From Calamus simplicifolius (taxonomy: Eukaryota > Streptophyta > Magnoliopsida > Arecales > Arecaceae): DNA of 64,000 nucleotides. A model generated the notes under the pieces. It searched no databases. It had not been told where the DNA came from and was given only the letters and a program-made list of their open reading frames with translations. The position numbers and the translations under genes were made by a program. Location of the stretch: the NCBI GenBank assembly GCA_900491605.1, contig UESW01003831.1:1055124-1119123 (forward strand), read 5' to 3'. Positions 1-11,144 of this stretch are shown one piece after another; position 1 is the first letter of the stretch; every line of letters starts with the position of its first letter.

Positions 1-1215
1 GTCCGGTTTCTCCTTTCAGCTACACCATTTTGGTCAGGAAACCCTGGCATGGTGTATTGTGCAACAATTCCATTTTCTTTAAGAAACCGAGCAAATAGAC
101 CATGTGCTTGTCCATTCTCAGTGTATCTACCATAATATTCTCCATCTCTATCTGACCTCACAATTTTAATTTGCTTGCCACATTGTTTCTCTACTTCTGC
201 CTTAAATACCTTAAAGGCATCTAATGCTTCGTTCTTATTATGAAGCATGTAGAGATACATATATCGTGAATAGTCATCAATAAATGAGATGAAGTATCTC
301 TGACCATACGAGTCCATATCTGGGCTACAGATATCCGTATGTATGATCTCCAGTATTTTGAACTTCTCTTGGCATCTTTCTTGGACTTGTTGGTTTGCTT
401 TCCCTTTATACAGTCTACACAAGTACCAAAATCAGTAAAATCAAGGATATCAAGTCTATCTTTTACTAATCTTTTAATTCTCTCAATGGAGATATGACTA
501 ATCTCTGATGCCACAAAATAGAGGAATTTTCATTCATAACACATCTTTTCATACCAATTTGGGCGTGCATCACATTATAGTGGTATTATTTTTCAAATTA
601 ATTTGGAAAAGATTGTCTGACAATGTACCATTCCCAATAAGCTTAGATTTATAAAATAAATCAACAGAGCTTTTATTAAAATTAAAGGAGTATCCTACTG
701 GTACAAGCCTTGACACCGAAATCAAATTTCTAGAGAAACTTGGAATATAAAATGTCTTTTCAAATCCAAAATAAAACCAGAGTGTAAAATAAGTCTGCAC
801 GTCCCAATTGCTTCCACATATGAACTCATCTTGTTTCCTGAATAGATGCTTTGTTCACTTCCCAATGGTTTCCTTTGATTTACAAAAAACCCTGCAAAGT
901 ATTTGAAACATGGATTGTAGAACCAGAATCAATCCACCATGTGTTATGACATATAACCAAATTGGATTCATGACATACGAATGAGGTTAGAGTACCTTTC
1001 TTGTCAAGCCAAGCTTTGAATTTGAGATAATCTTTCTTTATATGCCCTTTCTTCTTGCAAAAGAAGCACTTGGACTCCTTCTTGTCTTCTGTATGGATGG
1101 ATACTTTATCCTTTCCTTTGCGTTTGGCTTTGGGAGCTTTAGTCTTTCTCTGAGTGACTAAATATGCACTTTCTCCCATTTCTAAATTCAGCCTTCCTTC
1201 CTCTTGAATGCACAT
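1..1215 (-). pseudogene. copia zinc knuckle, protease and integrase, broken
   Basis: Reading leftward, a CCHC-type knuckle (near 1050-1090) has its last Cys replaced by Tyr. It is followed by an intact aspartic protease DSG motif in WWIDSGSTIHVSN (near 930). A segment resembling the PSFSRNLISVSRL stretch before integrase lies at about 690-760. The GAG-pre-integrase CVDCIKGKQTNKSKK motif lies near 370-430, in a different frame. The integrase core follows, with RSDRDGEYYG near 150 and the catalytic Glu in DQNGVAERRNR at the window edge. At least two frame changes separate these blocks. The integrase D and E residues visible here are intact; the protein is not continuous. Confidence 0.8.
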
Positions 1216-1217
1216 GG

Positions 1218-1742
1218 TCAGAATTCATTAATTGACCATTTGTCCTTATGTGTGTTGTAAGATATTTTGAAGGGACTATACTGCTGTGGGAGTGAGCTTA
1301 AAATAAAGTGCACCAAGAAAGATTCTAACATCTCAACCTCTAGGGATTTCAACTGAGTCGCAATGTCCCTCATCTTCATGATGTGCTCACGCACACCTCC
1401 AACAGTAGTGAGCTTCATTGATGACAATTTTGTCATTAGGGTACTAGCCAGTGCCTTATCTGCATCAATAGCCTTCAGAAGTTCCTTGACATTTTTGCAC
1501 TCAGGAATTGAACCACGTATACTAGCAGAAATCTTAATACGTATGAACATCATACTGAGGCGATTGGATCGCTCCCATCGTTCATACACAGCAATCTCAG
1601 CCTGAGTGCTAGTAGATGTAACTGAATGTGGTTCATCCTTCCTGATAGCATAGTCAATATCCATGCACCCTAATTAAAGAAGAATTCTCTCCTTCCATAA
1701 TTTATAATTATCACTACTTAAATCGGGAACGTCACATTTCAT
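1218..1742 (-). pseudogene. copia gag (UBN2-type), with in-frame stop
   Basis: The frame starts at an ATG at 1742 and shows the copia gag N-terminal pattern DNYKLWKERI, then an in-frame TAA just before MDIDYAIRKDEP. The rest matches the UBN2 gag family: ANKALA-like DADKALASTLMTKL, then MKLTTVGGVREHIMKMRDIA and SLPQQYSPFK. It ends in a premature stop near 1218, where a small indel shifts into the frame of the following zinc-knuckle segment. This is a structural capsid-like protein of the retrotransposon, inactive here. Confidence 0.75.
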
Positions 1743-3134
1743 ATCAGAAATATTAACAGGCAAAATAGCTGCATAAAAATAAAATCATGTTCATGTAATT
1801 GAATTTGAGGCATATAACTTGATGTCATGTTTTACCAATGTAAACATGCAATAATGAATCAATAACATACAATAACTACCTGTGGGCTAAGTTATTATAC
1901 TCAAATAGACTCATTAATTTAATGATGTGACTAACAAATTATATTCCTTTCTTAATTCCTATGGGTAATTAAGAAAATAATTTATTATCGCATCCTAATT
2001 AATTATATCAGTGCAATAAAAATTCATGTGGGATAAGATTCATTACATTAATATAATTAGTCATAATCAATGTCATCTAACCTTATGTGATCTTTGCAAC
2101 TCAATACATAATTTTGATTAATCAAAGATGCTGTGGCTACTCCTCAATTAATCAAAATCATATTGATCACATGACATTTAAATTCCATTATATGCATATA
2201 AATTAACCAATTTAGCATGATTATTAGGTAGTGATCTTAATCAACGTAACATTTTCAAATCAAGATCTGAGTTAATCAAATTGGCTAGGCCAGTGAAAGA
2301 GAAGTGGGGTCCCTTGTTGCTTTCCTTAGGTTAGTCAATGGAACCAATTAAGTAACCACAATCTCTTTACTTTTCTAGACACCAATTGACCAATCAGACC
2401 TTGAAAGGATTTGCACTGTGATTTTCATACTACCACCAAATTCATGCATAGAATAAATCTAATATGCAAAACAGGAGACAACATTTTAATTATCTATTTA
2501 ATGAATTTTAAAATTATCATCTTAAGAAAAAATTTTGTTAATTAAAACACGTCCGGCCGTAGCTCATTATTCCCTTGGGCCAGTCTATGCAAAACACCAT
2601 AGGCGTAGAGACTCAAGAGGCATATTTTAATACAAAAATTTTAAACTTAAGAATTAAATGATAAAAATAAATCATGTCACATGATTTAATAAAATATTAA
2701 ACAGATAATAAATGCATTTAAAATTTAACCAATCCAGATTTTAAATTTCATGAGAAAACGGAAAGACCCAAAATCGAAAACTGAAACAGGCCACATTTTC
2801 TCCGCATGTGGTTATGGAAGCCACGTTTCCGCTGTGTTTCTTTTTCAGAATTAATGCCAAAAAGAAATCCGAGAAATTTGTGACGCGACAAAACCGAAAA
2901 TGCACGGAATTCTTTCCTTTAATGCGAACATATTTAATAGAAGAGGAAAAGGCCACGTTTTGTTTCCGCAAAAAATCGAAATCTCATATCAGTTTGATGG
3001 TTTCCGCAAAAAAATCAGAACTGAGCAAAAATCGAAACCTGAGATCCAAAAAAATTGAAAATGGAAAACATGCGGCATACTTGAAAAGAGGAACCTTGAT
3101 GAAAACACTCACAAAATAAGGTAGAGGTTTAAAT
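1743..3134 (-). other. copia untranslated leader between PBS and gag
   Basis: About 1.4 kb of AT-rich sequence with no long ORF separates the primer site from gag. A stretch near 2370-2390 with 'cttttctagacaccaatt' recurs in the copia leader near 60510-60530, which supports reading this as a conserved leader of a related family. I see no host gene in it. Confidence 0.55.
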
Positions 3135-3146
3135 ACTCTGATACCA
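3135..3146 (-). other. Primer binding site (initiator Met-tRNA type)
   Basis: The minus strand reads TGGTATCAGAGT, the usual copia primer site complementary to the 3' end of initiator methionine tRNA, two bases inside the LTR boundary. Confidence 0.8.
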
Positions 3147-3148
3147 AA

Positions 3149-3707
3149 TGTTAGACTTAATTTAAATATATTGATCTTATCAGATATGCGGAAATACGGT
3201 ATCAATATATTTATCATGATAATTAAGCAAGTTAAGATCGATAAATACCTCTAGCCATTATTATTAATTTTCTTTCCGATGAGGGTAAGGATTTTGATCT
3301 TCCCTCTCGATGGATCTTGATCTTTCTCCTCTCTATGGATCTTGATCTTCCTCTCTCGATGGATCTTGATCTTCCTCTCTCTATGGATCTTGATCTTCCT
3401 CTTCTTCTCTATCATCTTGATTGAGCACTTCCAATCAATGAGCCATCGCACTCTGATGGTATATGCCCTCAGGATGTGCTCTTAATCAGGGACCCAATGC
3501 CTCCACTTGTTTTGGTTTTTCTTTCGATAATATTGTATCGAAAGCCTTAGGAAGGGATCCCTATTTAAAGAGATACTCAAATCCCTTCCATTCCACCGCC
3601 TGCTCCCATCAAGTAGGCGTTTAACATTTAAGGGGTCATTATCACTTATTAATTAGTGGAAACGATCCTAATAAAATTAGGACCATCTATTGCGACGGGT
3701 TATTACA
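3149..3707 (-). repeat. 5' LTR of the first copia element
   Basis: The LTR starts (plus strand) with TGTTAGAC right after the PBS. The far end is most likely the TTATTACA at 3700-3707, where the sequence turns into pol of the next element; an alternative end is TTAACA at 3626. On the minus strand CTCTTTAAATAGGGATCC near 3560-3575 is a plausible TATA/start region, so U3 would be about 130 bp. No second LTR is in the window to confirm the boundary. Confidence 0.65.
3289..3412. repeat. Tandem repeat in copia LTR (about 26-bp unit, 4-5 copies)
   Basis: The unit 'ctctcgatggatcttgatct' repeats with small changes. It keeps the minus strand open as a repetitive Lys/Arg-rich frame (KIKIHRE units), which I regard as a by-product of the repeat. 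Confidence 0.8.
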
Positions 3708-5155
3708 GGTTGATGATTATCTTCAGCTTCAACTTGTTGTTGTTGCTCGCTCTCTACAGGTTGTGCTTTCTCCAAAGGTTTTTACTTTTCTTCTTCATTT
3801 TCTCCATCAAAATCAGCTTGTATTTATTGTTCAACATTGTTTTCATCCCAAATCCAAAAACATTCTTCATCAAACACCATGTCATGACTAATGGCAATTT
3901 TTTGGTGATAAGATTGTGCAATTTGTATGCTTTTGACTGCTCACTAACACCAAGGAAAATGCATTTTTCTCCTTTATCATCAAGCTTTCTTCTTTTCTGA
4001 TCTAGAATGTGGGCATATGCAATGGAGCCAAAGATTCTAAAGTGGTTGACACTTGGTTTTTGTCCACTCTACGCTTCTTCAGGTGTCACATTTTGAATAG
4101 CAAATGTAGAACTTCTGTTCAGTACATGAATGCTCCAGTTGACAACTTCAGGTAAAAAGCTTCTTAGGATACCGCTTCTTGCTAAAATAGTCCGCATCAT
4201 GTTCAAGATTGTACAATTCTTTTCCTCTGAAATGCCATTTTGCTGTGGGGTATAAGCAGATGTAAGCTGCTTTGAATCCCATGCTTCTCATAAAAACTAA
4301 CACTCTTGTGAGTCGTATTCTCCACTACGATCACTGCAAAAGATTTTTATAAGCATGCCTGCTTCTTTTTCGACTAGCACCTTGAAGTTTTTGAAAGCTG
4401 AAAAAGCTTCAAACTTCTCATGCAAAAAATAAACCTAATTTTTTTGACTATGATCGTCAATGAACGTTATAAAATAACATTTACCATCATTTGACATCGA
4501 ATAAATAGGATCGCATATATCGGAGTGAACCAGTTCCAGCACCTTCTTTGCTCTCTATGATTTTCCTTTCAGAAAATGGTCTTGATGTTGTTTGCAACAA
4601 TACATTCTTTACATACTTATGAAGGACTTTGAATTTTCGGAAGGCCTGTCACCATGTTTTTCTGCTGCAGCATTTTTAGACTACCAAAATTCAGATGTTC
4701 ATAGCGAAATGCCACAACCATGCTTCATCTTTTAGTCTAGCAGAGAAATATGATTGAGTGGTATTGTCTGAGATACATCAGAAATATTCAGTTTGTTGTC
4801 ATGTTGACCTGAGAAATTAAGCCCAATTTTTCATCTTGAAGCGGCAAACTCCATCTTTGATGGAAATTTCATATCCTTTTTTTGGAGTTGTCCAACACTT
4901 AGCAGGTTGGTTTTGAGATTTGGAACAAAGAAAATATTAAAAATAATCTGACTGAATTTTTTTTTTGGTGTGGATTTTCACACTTCCTTTGCCCATGACA
5001 AAAACTTTCAAGTTATCGCCAAAGGTTACAGTGTTGTGGAATGATTCATTTAAGTCTGAAAACATTAACTTGCCTTCACACATATGGTTGTTGCAGCTAG
5101 TATCTAAATACCACAAGTTTTGGTGGACTTCTTTCTTCGCATGATAAGCCATCAA
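3708..5155 (-). pseudogene. copia protease and integrase remains
   Basis: The protease block (4937-5155) reads NLWYLDTSCNNHMCEG. The usual catalytic D-T-G is D-T-S here, so the active site is changed. Leftward, sequence recognisable as GAG-pre-integrase and integrase continues to 3708 but is broken into short frames by many stops. An acidic linker (Glu/Asp-rich) lies at the 3708-3750 end, as expected between integrase and RT. Confidence 0.65.
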
Positions 5156-5176
5156 GAGAGAAACTTCTTTTTCTTT

Positions 5177-6072
5177 CTATGCAAAATTTGATTTCACACC
5201 ATGATTTCTGTTGAGATTAGTTCTACTTTCAGACTTGTAATGACCATACCTATGACATCTATAACATTCAATATTTGACTTGTCTACAGACTCCGGTTTG
5301 TAACCATTTGAGTAGTTATTGTCACAGCCTTTTGCTTTCCCTTTGGAATCAGTAGGATGATCCTCGTCTGATTTTTTGTGTATCTTTGTCGTTCCATCTC
5401 CCTTTCCCACCATCAGGACCTTTTGGATTGGTTGCTGCCTTTAATGCTTCTTCCTCTTTATTTTGCTGGACAATTTTGTGCTCATGAGCCAGCAAGGAAC
5501 TCAGCAAATCATCAATTGAAAGTGCATCAATATCTTTAGATTCTTCTATAGAACAAACTACAAAATTAAATTTTGATGTCATTGATCGAAGAATTTTTCA
5601 ATGATTGGGACGTCCTACATCTTCTCGCCATGGATCCGCATCTTGTTAGCAATCGTCATAGTTCTTAAGAAGTAATCAGTAACAGATTCGCTAGTCTTCA
5701 TGCGCAAATTCTCAAACTTGGTTTGAAGTCCTTGAAGTTGCACGCAATTTGCCCTTGCATTCCCTTGATAATTTTTCTTCGTTGCATCCCAAATGTGCTT
5801 GGAGGTGTCTTTGCAAAGAATAGTCTCCAAGGTTGATCGATCAATTGCTTGAAAAGATAGTTCTTGGCCTTAAGATCCTTAAGCTTCAATGCTTCCATAT
5901 CTGCCCTTTGTGCTTTTGTCAACACAACTCCAACCCCTGGTTCTGTAACTCCAGCTTCAACGACATGCTAATACTCCTTGGATCCTAGGAAATTCTCTAT
6001 CAACATGCTCCAATGATCATAGTGACCATCAAAGCGAGGAATGGCTGGCTGCACAAAATTTTCAGAGGCCAT
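5177..6072 (-). pseudogene. copia gag and zinc knuckle, broken
   Basis: Gag starts at an ATG at 6072, 25 bp after the PBS, with MASENFVQPAIPRFDGHYDH and then an in-frame TAG where a Trp is expected. Downstream blocks match the UBN2 family (KHIWDATKKNYQGNARA, LQTKFENLRMK, VTDYFLRTMTIANKMR; 5615-5830) and its continuation IDDLLSSLLAHEHK (5349-5582). The zinc knuckle CYRCHRYGHYKSES (near 5250) has lost its last Cys to Ser. Three frames are needed to read through. Confidence 0.75.
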
Positions 6073-6097
6073 TGTTCTTCACTACTACTGCAAATGT

Positions 6098-6110
6098 GGC
6101 TTTGATACCA
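6098..6110 (-). other. Primer binding site of the second copia element
   Basis: The minus strand reads TGGTATCAAAGCC, a Met-tRNA type site directly next to the LTR end at 6112. Confidence 0.75.
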
Positions 6111-6111
6111 C

Positions 6112-6624
6112 TGTTACAATATCAAAGAGGAAAGGACAAAGTGCTTAAACAAAACAGAATGAAGAGAAGCTTTTCTGTAGTCATTGAATTCATTAATTGA
6201 TAGTCCTTATATAAGCAATACATCAATAGTTAAAAGCATAGTTATCATAACCAAACCGAACCGGCCGGTTGGACCGGTTGAGCCGAGACCCGAAGGTCAA
6301 GCCGATCCGATTCTAACATAAAACTAGATATGTAAGAGACCTGAAATAATCCGGTTAACCTGTCCGGTTTACCCATGAACCGGTCAACCCAGCTTGAACC
6401 AATTTTTGTGGCATTAGATGTTAAATTTATTATCATGTTAACCTTAATTTTTTACTAAAAATTAATTTTTATTATATAAATATATTTTATATTAAAATAA
6501 TTAAATCGATAGTGCAATCAGTAATCCAACGGTTGAACCAGTGATCCGATGACCCAAGCTCTTGGCCGGGTCAATGTTCGGACCAGGTCAAACAACTATA
6601 ATTAAAAGCATGAAAATAGTAACA
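6112..6624 (-). repeat. Short copia 5' LTR, split by a MITE-like insert
   Basis: The ends are TGTTAC at 6112 and GTAACA at 6619-6624, a matching terminal pair. Without the insert at 6240-6601 the LTR is about 150 bp, short for copia. A TATATAAGG motif on the minus strand near 6207-6215 is a likely promoter. Confidence 0.65.
6240..6601. mobile_element. MITE-like element inside the copia LTR
   Basis: The insert is flanked by TTAAAAGCAT on both sides (6230-6239 and 6602-6611), and its ends are inverted (AGTTATCATAACC against AGTTGTTTGACC). A duplication of 9-11 bp fits a Mutator-like non-autonomous element better than Tourist or Stowaway. The interior is rich in CCGGTT and its complement (near 6260-6290). 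There is no coding capacity. Confidence 0.6.
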
Positions 6625-6650
6625 CATTTTGACCACTAACAATATAACTT

Positions 6651-7497
6651 GACTACAAGAAAAACGACTTATTACGATGAATAAATTCGTCGCAATATGT
6701 ACAGAACTCGCCGTAATAAATTATTACGATGATAAAAAGTTCATCGCAATACATCCAAAACTCATCGTAATAACTTGTTGTCGTAATAACTTATTACGAT
6801 AAAAATAATTTCATCATAATAAATGACATATTACGGCGAAAATATATTATCATTATAAATTTTTATAAAAATATATTTTTAGAAAAACCTATTATGGTGA
6901 ATTAATTTTGCTGTAATATGCAGCTATTATAGCAAAAATATTTCATCGTAACAGACAGCTATTATGGCGAAAATGTTTCACCATAACAGGCAGCTATTTT
7001 TTTACAAAACACATTTCGTCGTAATAAGAAGATTTATTACGGTGATATTTTTTCTTTACTGTAATAGCATAAAAAGAAATTTTTTTAAATAAAATAAAAT
7101 TAAAACTTATTACGATGAAACAATATTTTACCGTAATAGTAAAACGTATTACGGTGAAATTTTTTTTACCGTAATAGCATAAAATATAAAAAATATTTTT
7201 TTATTAAAATTAAGACTTATTATGGTGAAAACATATTTCACCGTAATAAGCAGATTTATTACGGTGATATTTTTTTTACCGTAATAGCATGAAAAGAATA
7301 ATTTTTAAAAAAAATAAAATTATGACTTATTACGATGAAATCATATTTCATCGTACTTGTAAAAATGTTTTATGATACATTTTTTTATCATAATAATATA
7401 AAATATAAAAATAATTTTTTTTATTAAAATTATAACTTAGATGAAGATAAATTTTACTGTAATAAGTTCGTCACGAAAAGTTTGCTTTCTTGTAGTG
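6651..7497. mobile_element. CACTA-like non-autonomous element with internal repeats
   Basis: The right end reads TTTCTTGTAGTG and the left end reads GACTACAAGAAA, an inverted pair except for the first base (G for C). CACTACAAGAAA ends are typical of the CACTA (En/Spm) superfamily. The interior contains more than a dozen copies of a short motif close to TTATTACGGTGA and its complement TCACCGTAATA, as in subterminal transposase-binding repeats. No transposase frame is present. I could not find a convincing 3-bp target duplication. Confidence 0.65.
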
Positions 7498-8759
7498 ACC
7501 ACTACTACCTGGCAATCTGTCACTTTTACAGCAACAAAAAAAATAAATTAAAATGAAATGCCTAATAGTAAGACTATATAACCGACTACATAAGCATAAT
7601 ATAAAATAAAATAATAAGGATTCGGTCAAACTTAAGATAACGTGACTCAACACCCAGCACTGTGTGAGCTTTGCTACATCTGGCAAGAGAGAACTGTACA
7701 AGTTATTCATAGCCAGGTTGTTCTCTGACATGGCCAGTAGCTATCTAAGTTGCTTGAACTTGTTGGTGGGCTTCGCATGAGAGAGAACAATTAGTGATGG
7801 GTCTCTTGTTGTTCTCTTTTATCGTTTTTGTCATTGCCTTTGTAGTAGAGAACAAATTCTATATATCATTTTAATTTTGAAACTTTGCAACAACCCGTGA
7901 GCTGTTCTTTATCGAGTTCCCTTAAACCTTCCCTCTCGATGCAATTTTTTGAACGAGAAAATATATTAACTAAGATATAAGAGTGGCTGTACTAATCTCC
8001 ATTTTACCTCCCTTCTCAAGAACACACATGGTAAGCAGTAGTGTAAATATTCCAATATTTGATGCTTTGGGTGAAGGTGATAGTGATCGATACTATCATA
8101 TGGATGATTATTGTCTGATGTTGGGGCAAGGACTTAAAATGTATAAAGTTTGCCAGCTTTTATTGTATCCTTGTATTTATGTTTCATAACCTTGACAGAA
8201 CACTGTGGCTTAGTTCCTCTTTCTTTAGTTATAAACAAAAATAATATTCATTATTATCAACAGAAATTATGTTATTTTGAAAAATGTTATTATAAATGTT
8301 TTAATGATAAATATTATTTGCCTGTGTAGGTATATCATTGTTTTTACCTTATATAGGCGACTCGAAGATGAGAGTAATGCTCCAAGCCATTACGAACTTC
8401 CTTAAAATTAAGTGTTAAGTTTTAATCCTAATAAATTTTGTCATGTAATATTAAGAATTATGTTTTAATCCTATCCAGCTTTATCAACTTTGAATTCTTA
8501 TGGAACATAAATTCTAATTTTTATAAAACAAGGCTGATCACTTCTCTATGCAAGCACATATAGTTATGGTTTTAGAATATCATCGGGCATCATTAGTGAA
8601 AACGATAAAAGAATTCTAGATATGTTTTTTATTTCTGCTAGATGTACGTAAGTTTGAAAGATGTGTGAGAAAAAGTAGAAAAAAAAAAGAGAGTGAGCCA
8701 AAAATAGACTCTTGATTTATTATTATTTTTAATATATTTTTTACTCTAATATTATTTTT
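7498..8759. other. Intergenic, nothing recognised
   Basis: AT-rich sequence. A plus-strand frame at 7983-8189 of 68 codons has no features I recognise. A few motifs of flanking transposon debris are possible, but nothing can be assigned. Confidence 0.5.
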
Positions 8760-8764
8760 ATATT

Positions 8765-9789
8765 TGTTGGGAGGTAAAATCGTCATTGCATCAATATTCA
8801 TGCGAGGAGGCTAAGACCGACCCCATCCCTTCGCCCGCCATGATGTCCCCGAGCTTCCACAGCTCGTCTTCCCCGAGCTCCCCTAGCTCGGCTTCCCCGA
8901 GCCTCCCTAGCTCGGCTCCCCCGAGCTTCCACAGCTCGTCTCCCCCGAGCTTCCACGCTCGTCTTCCCCGAGCTTCCCTAGCTCGGCTTCTCCGAGATTC
9001 CCTAGCTCGGCTCCCCCGAGCTTCCATAGCTCGTCTCCCCCGAGCTTCCCGTAGCTCGGCCTCCCTCGAGCTTCCATAGCTCGCCTCTCCCGAGCTTTCC
9101 GTAGCTCGGCTTTCTCCGAGCTTTCCATAGCTCGGCTTTCTCCGGGCTTCCATAGCTCGGCTTTCCCCAAGCTCCCAGTAGCTCGTTTTTCCCGAGCGAT
9201 CCATGATCCGATACTCACCCCCGCGGAACCTGACGCAGGAGAGCCTAGACCTATCGTAACAGCATCTCAGGCAAAGAATGATGTTGAAGAGTGGTCTAGA
9301 ACCTAATACGGCTACCTAGGACCTACGCACTTACCAGATCCCAAGCCATCAAGGAGCTCTCCTCGCCGTCGATCCCTTAACAAACAAGATACGGATCCCA
9401 ACGGCCCCACAACGGCCTGATTCGATCCATCTCCGTATCCTAACAACCTTTGAACCTTCCAGAAGGCGCTCAAGATCCAGGTGACAACTTATAAATATGA
9501 CACTCCCAGATTCCCTCAGGTATGCGCTCACTCTCACTCTCCCACTCTCACCAGCTGCTCATCGGTGCTCTCCCCTCTAGAGCTCCCGATCGGCCGACCC
9601 TGGAGAGACTCCCCGGAGAGATCCACCTCCCCGTTTTCTGATTGATCGCCGATCTCCCCCACTGACTTGAGCATCGGAGGGTCTTCCGCGGAGGGCCACC
9701 CCCAGCGCCTCCCGCGTGAGGACTTGTGTGTAGGTCCGCCCCATGAGATCGATCCCGCCCGAGTCGGAGGACGGATCCCGGCGGCAACA
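8765..9789 (+). repeat. 5' LTR of the Tat element, with a hairpin-unit array in U3
   Basis: The ends are TGTTGGGAGG and CGGCAACA. From about 8846 to 9200 U3 consists of imperfect repeats in which CCGAGC and GCTCGG (or close variants) alternate every 20-25 bp, so adjacent units can pair as stems. The TATA box is at 9490-9497. The array makes both strands look open as low-complexity Ser/Pro or Ala/Glu frames, which are not genes. Confidence 0.92.
9490..9497 (+). promoter_or_regulatory. TATA box of the Tat 5' LTR
   Basis: TATAAATA lies in 'acttataaatatgacac', about 300 bp before the LTR end. The 3' LTR keeps the same motif at 21757-21764. Confidence 0.7.
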
Positions 9790-9791
9790 GA

Positions 9792-9810
9792 TTGGCGCTA
9801 GAGGAAGGGC
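9792..9810 (+). other. Primer binding site of the Tat element
   Basis: TTGGCGCTAGAGGAAGGGC starts two bases after the LTR end. The TTGGCGC core is the form common in Tat/Athila elements. A related sequence occupies the same place at the right end of the element at 45943-51518. Confidence 0.7.
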
Positions 9811-9873
9811 TTCAAGTCCTGTTAAAACTTGAAGAAAGGGATAAGGATCTCGATCTGGAGTAGAACATCTCTA

Positions 9874-11144
9874 ATGGCCAATCGGAGAAGAGCAACCTCT
9901 GAAGCCCAAGACCAGGCCGCTTCCCAGAGGCCTGATCCGGTGAGCGGTGTAGCGCCGCAGCCTCCACCAATTGAAACCCCATCGCCGCCATCCATCCCGG
10001 TAACCCAGGACCAATTTGCCTCGCTGGTCCAGCAAGTCCAGGCCCTGACTCACCTGGTCCAGGAGCGCTTCACGGCTCCTCCCGCTCCGCACCTTCATAA
10101 GGAGGCCGCGATTCCTACTTCGCCGGCGACTTCCTCCTCTAGTCCGCATGAAGCCACGGACCCCCCACATCGACCAAGAGGGAACAAACCAGTCCCGCGA
10201 GGCGGCTACGATAGGGATTCTCCCAGATCTCGACGAGCCCGGTCCCTCTCCCCAGTGTCCTCCCACCATGATTCGACATCGTCCCTGCGATCCTCTCGCC
10301 CAACTCCTCCTCTGACCGCTGAAGAGGAGATCCGCCGGCAGATCCAGGAGATGCGTCAGGAGCTGGACGCTGCCAAGCAGGCCCATCCGCCTCAGCCCAA
10401 AGCGGAGCAGGGCATCCCTTTCTCCAAAGGGATTATGGAGGAAGTGATCCCCTCTCATGTTAAGCTACCGACCGTCGAACCCTACCACGGCTCTTCTGAC
10501 CCGGACGACCATCTTAGCAGCTTCCGGTCAATAATGATATTCCACGGAGCATCCGACGCGATCCTCTGCCGCGCTTTTCCCTCCACCCTCAGAGGATCTG
10601 CCCGAACATGGTTCAATGCCTTGAAGTCAGGTTCCATTGATTCATTTGACGAGCTGAGCCATCTTTTTATTGGCCAGTTCGTCAGCAGCCGTCGCCACCG
10701 ACGAAGATCTGACTCCCTCTCCGAAGTCAAGCAGAGAGAGGGGGAGTCCTTAAGAAATTATCTTGGCCGTTTTAAAAGGCCATGTTGGAGGTGGACCACC
10801 TTAATCATGAGGTGGCTATGTCCGCCTTGGCGGGGGGAGTCTCAAAGGAAAGCGACTTCTACCTGGCTATGAAAGTCAGCTACCCCCCTAACCTCTCTGA
10901 TATGATGGCCCTGGCGGACAAATACGCTAGGGTCGAAGAATCGCGGAGAGTTGCCCGCGCCGAGCTAGCAAAGAAGAAGGAGCCCAAAGGTCCCGATAGG
11001 CACCATCCCGCCCGTCGGCCGAGTCCACCTCGCCGCCAAAGAGCTCCCCCACTACCGTCGAGAAATCGCTCCCGGAGCCCTCCCAGGCGATTCGATCGCT
11101 ACACTCCGCTAACCGTGTCCCGGGCGCAGATCCTCATGAAATAG
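9874..11144 (+). pseudogene. Tat gag, frameshifted
   Basis: The first ATG in frame (MANRRRATSEAQ) is taken as the start; upstream codons in the frame lack an ATG. A Pro/Ser/Arg-rich N-terminal part of about 180 residues is followed by the Retrotrans_gag domain (SIMIFHGASDAILCRAFPST, then GSARTWFNALKSGSIDSFDE and QFVSSRRHRRRS). Near 10775 the frame breaks inside the domain and continues one frame over (MLEVDHLNHEVAMSALAGGV, then MMALADKYARVEE). It ends in an Arg/Pro-rich tail and a TAG at 11142-11144. Another shift just before that leads to the zinc-knuckle segment. Confidence 0.85.

Larger units (their letters stand above)
1..3707 (-). mobile_element. Ty1/copia element, 5' portion (gag to integrase plus 5' LTR)
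   Basis: The minus strand reads LTR, Met-tRNA type primer site, leader, gag, zinc knuckle, protease and integrase, in the order protease-integrase that defines Ty1/copia. The element runs off the left edge of the window, so reverse transcriptase and the 3' LTR are not seen. Its 5' LTR lies directly against the integrase-RT linker of a second copia element, so this copy appears to have inserted into that one. Stops and frameshifts in gag and pol make it non-coding today. Confidence 0.85.
3708..6624 (-). mobile_element. Second Ty1/copia element, 5' part, truncated by the first
   Basis: The minus strand carries 5' LTR, PBS, gag, zinc knuckle, protease and integrase in copia order, ending at 3708 where the LTR of the first element begins. 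Reverse transcriptase is not present in the window. Stops and indels are frequent, so this is older or more decayed than its neighbour. Confidence 0.8.

Noticed and set aside
8786..9204. Ser/Pro-rich and Ala/Glu-rich frames in the Tat LTRs (also 20816-21485)
   Set aside because: Low-complexity translations of the U3 hairpin array, open on both strands at once.
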